A stretch of 64,000 bases of DNA from Helicobacter bilis (GTDB lineage Bacteria; Campylobacterota; Campylobacteria; Campylobacterales; Helicobacteraceae). The position numbers and the translations under genes are program-made. This document shows positions 57,746 to 64,000 of the stretch, one piece after another. The stretch's first letter is position 1, and each line of letters starts with the position of its first letter. The notes beneath the pieces are model-generated. The model worked only from the letters and a program-made list of their open reading frames with translations, searched no databases and was not told the origin of the DNA. The DNA lies in the NCBI RefSeq assembly GCF_001999985.1, contig NZ_CP019645.1, forward strand, positions 62,001-126,000. The letters run 5' to 3'.

Positions 57746-58690
57746 ATGACTTACGAAGAAGCACATAAAATTTTTGAATTGCCATTTATGGAATTACTCT
57801 ATAAAGCACACACTCTGCATAGAGAAAACTTCAATCCAAACTCACTGCAAACAAGCACACTTTTAAGCGTAAAAACGGGGGCTTGCACGGAAAACTGCTC
57901 ATATTGTGCGCAATCAGCCCATTACAACACAGGCACGAAAAAAGAAAGCATGCTAGATAAAGAACAGATTCTAAAATACGCAAAGGCAGCAAAAGAGAAA
58001 GGAAGCTCTCGTTTTTGCATGGGGGCATCTGGCAGAAGCCCTAGCGATAAAGACCTTGAGGTGCTTTGCGAGGTGATAGGCGAGGTGAAAGATTTAGGTA
58101 TGGAGACATGCGTAACTTTGGGTTTATTGAATGAAAATCAAGCACAAAAGCTAAAAGATTCTGGACTAGATTTCTATAATCATAACATTGATACTTCAAA
58201 GGAATATTATAGCAATGTCATTACTACGCGGACTTTTGAGGATAGACTAAATACCATCAAAAATGTGCGTGATGCAGGGCTTAAAATCTGTGTCGGCGGG
58301 ATTTTAGGTTTAGGTGAAAGCAATGAAGATAGAATCAATATGTTAGTTTTACTTGCGAATCTCCCCACGCCACCAGAATCTATACCGATTAATCAGCTTG
58401 TAAGGATTCCGGGCACACCGCTAGAAAATGGCGAAACGCTTGATTGCTTTGACTTTGTAAGGATTATCGCCCTAGCACGCATTCTTATGCCAAAATCCTA
58501 TATTCGTTTATCAGCAGGTAGAGCGCAAATGGATGATTCCTTGCAGGCTTTATGCTTTTTTGCAGGAGCTAATTCAGTCTTTTATGGTGATAGATTGCTT
58601 ACCACAGAGAATGCCGCACCAACTAGAGATGATATGCTATTTGCAAGGCTTAATCTTTCCAAAGAAGTCTTTGTTGAGGCAAAGGCGTAA
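57746..58690 (+). CDS. bioB: biotin synthase
   Basis: A 314-residue radical-SAM enzyme inserting sulfur into dethiobiotin. Cys47, Cys51 and Cys54 of ACTENCSYCAQSAHY bind the radical-SAM cluster. YNHNIDTSKEYY and GGILGLGESNEDRI are family marks, and RLSAGRAQM holds the Arg of the [2Fe-2S] site. AAGGGATAAAC precedes the ATG. Other bio genes are not in the window. A G12 tract begins at the base after the stop codon. Confidence 0.96.
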   Translation: MTYEEAHKIFELPFMELLYKAHTLHRENFNPNSLQTSTLLSVKTGACTENCSYCAQSAHYNTGTKKESMLDKEQILKYAKAAKEKGSSRFCMGASGRSPSDKDLEVLCEVIGEVKDLGMETCVTLGLLNENQAQKLKDSGLDFYNHNIDTSKEYYSNVITTRTFEDRLNTIKNVRDAGLKICVGGILGLGESNEDRINMLVLLANLPTPPESIPINQLVRIPGTPLENGETLDCFDFVRIIALARILMPKSYIRLSAGRAQMDDSLQALCFFAGANSVFYGDRLLTTENAAPTRDDMLFARLNLSKEVFVEAKA

Positions 58691-58702
58691 GGGGGGGGGG
58701 GG
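58691..58702 (+). repeat. G12 tract directly after bioB stop
   Basis: The bioB TAA is followed at once by twelve G, then CGTAGAAT. As it is outside the coding frame it cannot switch BioB itself. Confidence 0.95.
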
Positions 58703-59059
58703 CGTAGAATAGGTTTATTTGATTAAACAAGATGAAATAAACTATGTAATACCCATTGTTGCCGCCATTTAGTAAAACAAAATATTTGGTAAATACACTT
58801 CTATTTTAGCCTCCGAGCAGGAATCTTATCTGGGGCTACAAGAGTGATAATGTTTTTGGAAGCTAATTTTGAGCAACTCCCTTACGCCCAACAGAGTATG
58901 AAATCAAAGTGAAACTTTCCATCATATGTGCGTAAGGTAGGACTACAATTACAATGAAACCACCAATAAACTACAGAATATCTTTTGATATATGGCTCTT
59001 TAATTATTGGATTCTACAATTATATTTGCACTTCATCCCAAATTTAAGCCAAATTTTCA
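58703..59059. other. gap between convergent bioB and galE, bounded by G tracts
   Basis: About 360 bases with a G12 tract at the left end and a C12 tract at the right end, so the bounds form an inverted pair. On the minus strand short coding-like traces occur (VAPDKIPARRLK), but no gene or known mobile element is recognisable. A collapsed gene is possible. Confidence 0.4.
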
Positions 59060-59071
59060 CCCCCCCCCCCC
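59060..59071 (-). repeat. G12 tract directly after galE stop (minus strand)
   Basis: On the minus strand the galE TAA (59074-59072) is followed at once by twelve G, then TGAAAATT. It mirrors the arrangement after bioB. Confidence 0.95.
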
Positions 59072-60109
59072 TTACTTCTCCTGCTCTTGCATTTTAAGAA
59101 AAAGCTCCCACTTGTATGCACTCTCAACAATCTTTGCGAGATTATTATATTGTGGATTCCATTCTGTATTTTTTAGAATCTTTGCATTATCTGCGATAAG
59201 TATCGCTGGATCGCCTGCGCGTCTGCCTGTGGTATAGACTTTAAAATTATTTTTACTGACTTCTTTTACACACTCAATCACTTCCTTGACACTAAAGCCC
59301 ATTCCATAACCTACATTAAATATCTCTCCAAGCGGTCCTACTGCATTTTGTAACAATTTATAAGCTTCAATGTGTGCCATAGACAAATCATCAACATGGA
59401 TATAATCCCTTATGCAAGTGCCATCTTGCGTATGATAATTTGTCCCATAAATACTCATACCCTCTCTCTTACCTACCGCACATTCACATGCCACCTTGAT
59501 AAGATGAGTAGCGTTCTTAACACGCTGTCCTAATGCCCTATCTGCTGTATAGTCATTTAGCATATTTGCCCCTGCTACATTAAAATATCGCAAAATAACA
59601 TAATTGATCTTTGCAGATTCTGCTATGTCTTGCAACATAGTCTCCACCATAAGCTTACTCCAACCATAAGGGTTAATGGGCTTTAAGGGGCATGATTCTG
59701 TAACGGGGATATGCTCTTCATTTGGCTCACCATAGACTGCCGCTGTGCTTGAAAAGATAAAGTTTTTCACCTTATATTTCGCACAATATGAGAGTAATTG
59801 CAGCGTTTTAGAAGTATTATTTGTATAGTAAAGAATAGGATCTTCCACAGATTGTGCTACACTGATAAATGCACCAAAATGTAACACTGTATCAATTTTA
59901 TATTGTTTAAAAACCTCTTCACAATTTGCCAAATCTTCACGCACAAGCCGCACTCTATCACCAAACTGATGTTTTAAATATTCATAGTTTTTCAAAAATC
60001 CTGTTGAAAGATTATCTACAATAATAATTTCAGCTTCCGTATGCTGTAAAAAATGAAGCGCACAATGTGAGCCAATGTAGCCACAACCACCTGTAAAAAG
60101 TATCTTCAT
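59072..60109 (-). CDS. galE: UDP-glucose 4-epimerase
   Basis: A 345-residue NAD-dependent epimerase interconverting UDP-glucose and UDP-galactose (and perhaps the N-acetyl forms). NAD site FTGGCGYIGSHCALHFL, catalytic Tyr148 and Lys152 in NPYGWSK, SSTAAVYGEP, and GTCIRDYIHVDDLS. It supplies galactose for LPS. It is divergent from the thioesterase gene; AAGGAAAATT precedes the ATG. Confidence 0.95.
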   Translation of the reverse strand: MKILFTGGCGYIGSHCALHFLQHTEAEIIIVDNLSTGFLKNYEYLKHQFGDRVRLVREDLANCEEVFKQYKIDTVLHFGAFISVAQSVEDPILYYTNNTSKTLQLLSYCAKYKVKNFIFSSTAAVYGEPNEEHIPVTESCPLKPINPYGWSKLMVETMLQDIAESAKINYVILRYFNVAGANMLNDYTADRALGQRVKNATHLIKVACECAVGKREGMSIYGTNYHTQDGTCIRDYIHVDDLSMAHIEAYKLLQNAVGPLGEIFNVGYGMGFSVKEVIECVKEVSKNNFKVYTTGRRAGDPAILIADNAKILKNTEWNPQYNNLAKIVESAYKWELFLKMQEQEK

Positions 60110-60142
60110 AATTTTCCTTCATATCTCAAATTAAAAACCTAC

Positions 60143-60158
60143 ATTATAACATTATAAT
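60143..60158. promoter_or_regulatory. overlapping divergent -10 boxes, galE and thioesterase
   Basis: The sequence ATTATAACATTATAAT carries TATAAT on the plus strand (60153-60158) for the thioesterase gene and TATAAT on the minus strand (60156-60151 or 60148-60143) for galE. The two promoters share bases, so polymerase could serve only one at a time. Confidence 0.5.
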
Positions 60159-60190
60159 GCTACTTTCAGTTTAACTCAATGGAGAGAAAT

Positions 60191-60661
60191 ATGGAATCTG
60201 TTTTTGATAATAAAACTTTAAGAATGTCGATTTTGGCGACACCCGAACATGTGAATTTTAATGGTGTAATGCATGGGGGCGATTTATTAAAAATGCTAGA
60301 TGGCGTTGCGTATGCGTGTGCGACACGATATTGTGGTATCGGTGTGGTAACGCTTAGTGTCGATAGAGTGCTGTTTAAAAGCCCGATAAAAATTGGGAAT
60401 CTTATCCATTTTCTTGCATCGATCAATTACGCTGGCACAACAAGTGTGGAAGTTGGAATCCGCGTAGTAGCAGAGGATATTGCTAAGCGGACACTAACTC
60501 ATTGCAATAGCTCTTACTTTACAATGGTAGCCCTAGATTCTAATGGCAAACCAACAAAGGTCCCACCACTCACACCAGAAACTGAAGAAGAAAAAAGACG
60601 ATTTGAAGCAGGGAGACTAAGGCGAGAAGCAAGCAAGGCAAAGCTAAAAAGTAAGAAGTAG
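60191..60661 (+). CDS. acyl-CoA thioesterase (hotdog, YciA/BFIT type)
   Basis: About 156 residues from the ATG at 60191, chosen because GGAGAG lies seven bases upstream; an ATG 12 bases earlier overlaps that site. The single hotdog domain has HVNFNGVMHGGDLLKMLDG, with the GxxxHGG and catalytic Asp pattern, then VVTLSVDRVLFKSPIKIG and an ASINYAGTTSVEVGIRV strand. It hydrolyses acyl-CoA. The C-terminus is basic (RRFEAGRLRREASKAKLK). It shares a divergent promoter with galE. Confidence 0.88.
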   Translation: MESVFDNKTLRMSILATPEHVNFNGVMHGGDLLKMLDGVAYACATRYCGIGVVTLSVDRVLFKSPIKIGNLIHFLASINYAGTTSVEVGIRVVAEDIAKRTLTHCNSSYFTMVALDSNGKPTKVPPLTPETEEEKRRFEAGRLRREASKAKLKSKK

Positions 60662-60971
60662 ATCGAAAATATTATCTTTTTTTGTGAAATTCATTTTTAT
60701 TCAAGCATGAAAGATCACTATAATGAGATCCCTTATCTAGCTTTTATTCAGCTGATAGTAATGCAAGTAAGTCAATAAGACTGATTTGCCATGCTATTCC
60801 TTAAAAGCAAGGGATTATTTATGAATAAATCATTGCTAGGAAATATCTTAGATAGTGTTTGATTGCCAAGTCCCTATGTTTTTTAGTGAGTTTTGTTGTT
60901 TGATGGTTTTTTAGCATATTAAACAAATAAAAGAGTAGCTCCATACTTCTTTGGACTGATTTCAGCTTTAA
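60662..60971. other. gap between thioesterase and the HEPN-like gene
   Basis: About 310 AT-rich bases between convergent genes. No ORF, RNA or clear terminator stands out. Confidence 0.4.
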
Positions 60972-62240
60972 CTATAATAATGCCAAATATATAACCATCA
61001 TTTTAACCAAAATGCTATCGCTTCCTATACCTAAAATCTGTTTGCGTAAAGTTAGGACATTTTTTAAGTTTGCTTTTGTAGCGTGTGCTGTGGTATTTCT
61101 AATGGGCTGCAAGATTCTAATAAATTGTTGCAACTCGGCTATAAAATACATCAAGCCAATATTTTTAGAATCTTTTATACCATGCTTTGCAAAGTTATAG
61201 ATATTTTGCCTAAAGGTATTTAAAAGGTGATTTAATGTGCCTAAATTTGGCATTATTAAAGCTTTGGAATCTAGCCATTCTTTTATACTAGATTCTATCC
61301 CTTGCACTTTGTATGTGTAATCGCCTATGCTATTTTGATTTTGACTTGTTTCAAATATATCTAGGTTTTTAAATAATTTCTTGCAAAATCGCCCTATCTC
61401 TTGCTCCATAGTTTTACTATATAGCATCACAATGCCAGTGCAGTCGTAGAGTGGATTGCCTTTATTTGCATGGTATTCTAGCTCAGCGTTAATAAGGTTT
61501 TCAGCAGAATCTGTTAGTAAATCATAAATCAAATTTTCACCAAAGATGAAGTCAATCAAATTGTTACGCATTTGAATTTGCTCTTCTGTTTTAAACATAT
61601 TGTGATAATGTAGAATAGGCTGTTTATTTGCATGAAATGTAGCAAAATAATCCCTATGCTTTTTCATCGTGATTGCAAGTGGATAAGTATAGTCGTTGCC
61701 ATAGAGTGCAAAAGTGCGATTGTTATGCAATGTCTTAAAATTTGCCAAAAACATATCTCTCACATTTGCAAAATTATTTCTTACAAGTTCTTGCATATCA
61801 CTTATTTCAAACCAAAACTCTACACAAAGCCCCTTTTCATCATAATATGCAGGAGCAGGGACATTTTTATCCTTAGATATAGAGACAACCTTGCAAACAT
61901 AAAGGTTTGCATAATCAGTAAGAAAAAGTTGCAGTGGATTCTGTGTGCTTGTTTGATTTATCAGTATTTGCATGGAATCTGTTTGTGTAGATTCTATTGT
62001 GTTTATTGCCGTATGTTGCGTGTGTTTTATGGAATCTTTGCTGTGGGTTGTAGTATCGTTGTGGCTAGATTTTGTGTTTGCATTGCTATTTTGCATGATT
62101 TCTAGTTGTGGATTTCTCATTTTTGATTTTATTTTACCAAACGAGACTTTTCCATGTAGTTTTAGAATCTCAAGATGAGATTCTATGACATCATTTTGAT
62201 AATATGGGTTATAGAGTATGAGTAAGGCGGTAGTATTCAT
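60972..62240 (-). CDS. protein with C-terminal HEPN-like motif
   Basis: A 422-residue protein. Residues 1-45 begin ALLILYNPYYQNDVIESHLEI; then comes a Ser/Thr/His/Asn-rich insert (about 48-100) like the low-complexity inserts in other genes here. The central part (FLTDYANLYVCKVVSI, PAYYDEKGLCVEFWFEI) is unrecognised. The last 100 residues are helical and contain IRILQPIRNTTAHATK, with Arg381 and His386 as the R-x4-H motif of HEPN ribonucleases and toxins. RNA cleavage or a HEPN-like binding role is an inference. AAGGAAATAAC precedes the ATG, and TATAAT on the minus strand lies at 62265-62270. It is divergent from the GTPase gene. Confidence 0.7.
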   Translation of the reverse strand: MNTTALLILYNPYYQNDVIESHLEILKLHGKVSFGKIKSKMRNPQLEIMQNSNANTKSSHNDTTTHSKDSIKHTQHTAINTIESTQTDSMQILINQTSTQNPLQLFLTDYANLYVCKVVSISKDKNVPAPAYYDEKGLCVEFWFEISDMQELVRNNFANVRDMFLANFKTLHNNRTFALYGNDYTYPLAITMKKHRDYFATFHANKQPILHYHNMFKTEEQIQMRNNLIDFIFGENLIYDLLTDSAENLINAELEYHANKGNPLYDCTGIVMLYSKTMEQEIGRFCKKLFKNLDIFETSQNQNSIGDYTYKVQGIESSIKEWLDSKALIMPNLGTLNHLLNTFRQNIYNFAKHGIKDSKNIGLMYFIAELQQFIRILQPIRNTTAHATKANLKNVLTLRKQILGIGSDSILVKMMVIYLALL

Positions 62241-62264
62241 TGTTATTTCCTTATGTTTTTAGAT

Positions 62265-62270
62265 ATTATA
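62265..62270 (-). promoter_or_regulatory. -10 box for the HEPN-like gene
   Basis: TATAAT on the minus strand 25 bases before the start codon, in the 290-base divergent region shared with the GTPase gene. Confidence 0.45.
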
Positions 62271-62466
62271 ATCTAAAACCTATAAATCTTAATATCTCTG
62301 CATTGAAAAACTAAGCGGCTATATAGAGTTTTGCATGTCTTTTGCAGCATATTTTAGTGCATGTTACAGGACTTTTTTTGTCAAGTGTAAAACGCATTTT
62401 TGCAGCTACAACTCACTTGCCCCAAAAATTACAAAAAAATACTTTTATTTTTCATGTTTATATTTC

Positions 62467-62487
62467 TTTTTTTTTTTTTGTAAAATG
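62467..62487 (+). promoter_or_regulatory. T14 tract abutting a -10 box, GTPase gene promoter
   Basis: Fourteen T (62467-62480), then G and TAAAAT (62482-62487), 45 bases before the ATG. This is the longest of three such T-tract promoters here and is a good candidate for transcriptional phase variation. Confidence 0.6.
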
Positions 62488-62532
62488 ATTTTACTAAATT
62501 ATTACATTTAGTATTTTTCACAAAGGATTATC

Positions 62533-64000
62533 ATGGCTTACAAGAAAGATAGTGATTTGGAATTTTTGAGAGAGATTCCAAGTGAAGAGTTGGATGTATT
62601 AGTGGAGTTGCTAACAAAAGATACTGATGGTAAAACGCGGCATGCAGAGAGTCTTACAGGTAAAGATTCCTATAAAAAGCATTATCCAAATCATCATGAA
62701 TATATAGATGACATTATAGAAGAATTACAAACATTTGGCGGACACACAATTGTAAATAAAATAAGGGGTGGCGGTGTTTTGTATAAAGAGATTCTATGTG
62801 ATGTATGCGATAAACAAAAGGTTGATTACTCTAAAGATAGTAATATTATCGCAATTGAGAAAGCTTTAATTACTAAAATGTTTAAAGACCTTACAGAATC
62901 TCTTGCAAAAGAAGATCCAAAAAAGTTAGAGGAAGCAATGAAAGAAGTAAAGCCAGAAAGCACAAATGGGCTCTATATGTATCAGCTATCAACCATTGTA
63001 ACTTCTGCGGCCATGCAAACATTTGGTATGACAACAGCAGCTGGTGCAGCAGCATTTGCAAGTTTTGGTGCGACTTTAGGTATTGGTAAAGTAGTTGGGC
63101 TTATAAATCCTATCTTAACAGGTGCGACAACGCTATGGTTAATGTCTGATTTAATGGGACCAGCCTATCGCGTAACTACACCAGCAACATTGCAAATAGC
63201 ATTTTTACGACAAAGACATTTACATAGAAAAGAGATTGAAGAATTGGAAACAAATCATAAAGAAATAATGGAAAGCTTGGAAACTATTAGCGATGATTTA
63301 GAAGAAGAGCAAAAGATAGCATTGGCAACAAAGATTATGGGGCAATTAAAAGTAAAGCTTAATATCCTTGTTGTAGGTGCTACGGGTGTTGGCAAAAGCT
63401 CTACAATTGCCGCTATCTTTAAAAATGGTAAGAATTTTGTAAAGATTGGCACAGATTCAAAACCACAAACACAAAATATAGAAAAATTTGTTATTAGCAA
63501 CAATATTACACTTTGGGATTCACCAGGACTTGGTGAGGGCGAAGAAAAAGATAAAAAGCATAAAGATAATATAATCGCAAAACTTCAAGAAAAAGATAAA
63601 GATGGCAATGCTTTAATTGATTTAGTGCTAGTTATCCTTGATGCGACAAATAAAGATTTAGAAACCGCATATAAGCTTATCAATAAAGTGATAATCCCTA
63701 ATATGCCAAATAAAGATAGAATCCTTATTGCATTAAATAAATGTGATTGTGTTATTGATAGAGTGGATTTTGTAGAAAATGGACGAAAATTAACCGATGA
63801 GCAAATACAATATTTAGATTCTAAAGTCAATGATATACAAGAGCGGGTGAAAAAGGATACAGGCGTAGATGTAGAGCCTATATACTACTCTGCGGGATTA
63901 AAGAAAGAGAATAAACTACAAGAGATGCCATATAATATTACTAAGCTACTCTACTTTATCACAAAGAAAACCCCACCTATAAAGCGTCTTGTGTATATAG
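62533..64000 (+). CDS. UPF0174-like/GTPase fusion protein (partial, runs off the window)
   Basis: At least 489 residues; the 3' end is outside. AAAGGATTATC precedes the ATG. Residues 1-220 resemble the UPF0174/YaaW family of H. pylori (HP1587 group, from memory): MAYKKDSDLEFL, YPNHHEYIDDIIEE, GGGVLYKEILCDVCDK. A hydrophobic zone (about 155-210) may insert in or associate with the membrane. After a short coiled coil, residues 275 on are a TRAFAC-type GTPase: G1 GATGVGKSS (282-290), G3 DSPG (329-332) and G4 NKCD (402-405). The protein could be a stress- or membrane-remodelling GTPase of the YfjP/HSR1 kind. Confidence 0.85.
   Translation, partial: MAYKKDSDLEFLREIPSEELDVLVELLTKDTDGKTRHAESLTGKDSYKKHYPNHHEYIDDIIEELQTFGGHTIVNKIRGGGVLYKEILCDVCDKQKVDYSKDSNIIAIEKALITKMFKDLTESLAKEDPKKLEEAMKEVKPESTNGLYMYQLSTIVTSAAMQTFGMTTAAGAAAFASFGATLGIGKVVGLINPILTGATTLWLMSDLMGPAYRVTTPATLQIAFLRQRHLHRKEIEELETNHKEIMESLETISDDLEEEQKIALATKIMGQLKVKLNILVVGATGVGKSSTIAAIFKNGKNFVKIGTDSKPQTQNIEKFVISNNITLWDSPGLGEGEEKDKKHKDNIIAKLQEKDKDGNALIDLVLVILDATNKDLETAYKLINKVIIPNMPNKDRILIALNKCDCVIDRVDFVENGRKLTDEQIQYLDSKVNDIQERVKKDTGVDVEPIYYSAGLKKENKLQEMPYNITKLLYFITKKTPPIKRLVYI

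Noticed and set aside
59007-59237. 76-codon plus-strand frame crossing the C12 tract into galE
   Set aside because: Mostly antisense to galE and starting in a gap; no support as a gene.
1-64000. tRNA or rRNA genes, CRISPR arrays, insertion sequences, replication origin
   Set aside because: I looked for tRNA T-arm words, spaced repeats, transposase motifs and DnaA-box clusters and found none I could support.

Overview
The window looks like chromosomal DNA of an enterohepatic Helicobacter (Campylobacterota). The DNA is AT-rich. Gene strings match Helicobacter order: an S4-domain pseudouridine synthase, an FN3 lipoprotein, trmB, ftsE, ftsX and an envC-like gene; a PpiD-like gene followed by ftsA and ftsZ; folK followed by flhF; and frdCAB. 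Homopolymeric G/C tracts of 11-16 bases are frequent. Such tracts are the classic slippage switches of Helicobacter and Campylobacter.

Layout. 0.1-6.1 kb: HIT protein, ankyrin protein, argB, FkbM methyltransferase, a small HTH-like protein, an orphan amino-acid ABC ATPase. 6.2-18.4 kb: division and envelope genes (ftsZ, ftsA, PpiD-like, nth, envC-like, ftsX, ftsE, trmB, FN3 lipoprotein, rluD-like). 18.4-20 kb: a 6S-like RNA candidate and purD. 20.6-28.9 kb: nucleotidyltransferase, peroxiredoxin, membrane protein, DksA-like, rlmH, accD, IMPase-like, efp, a 55-codon gene followed by a multi-hairpin RNA region, uppS, lptB. 29-30.7 kb: lctP.

31-48 kb is a glycan-modification region broken up by carB and a META-domain gene. 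Three plus-strand genes (C-methyltransferase-like, TupA-like, SAM methyltransferase) are split by internal G tracts and are out of frame in this assembly. A minus-strand operon begins with rfbA, rfbB and fdtA-like genes for a dTDP-3-keto-6-deoxyhexose. It continues with two tandem methyltransferases, two tandem GNAT/FemAB-like transferases, a hexapeptide acyltransferase, a formyltransferase and a GNAT enzyme. Five of these distal genes carry a G12-13 tract near the 3' end. In every case the one frame that reads through the tract ends in a stop codon overlapping the start codon of the next gene (ATGA or GTGA). The tracts may therefore switch both a C-terminal tail and translational coupling to the next gene. 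This is the most novel thing I see.

48.3-54 kb: frdCAB, flhF, folK. 54.1-57.7 kb: a decayed large minus-strand gene. 57.7-60.7 kb: bioB, galE and a thioesterase, with a G12 tract directly after the stop codons of both bioB and galE. 61-64 kb: a protein with a HEPN-like RNTTAH motif, divergent from a UPF0174-like/GTPase fusion that runs off the window and has a T14 tract abutting its promoter.

Limits: all family calls come from reading the sequence. Homopolymer lengths depend on the assembly, so every ON/OFF call is for the sequence as given.
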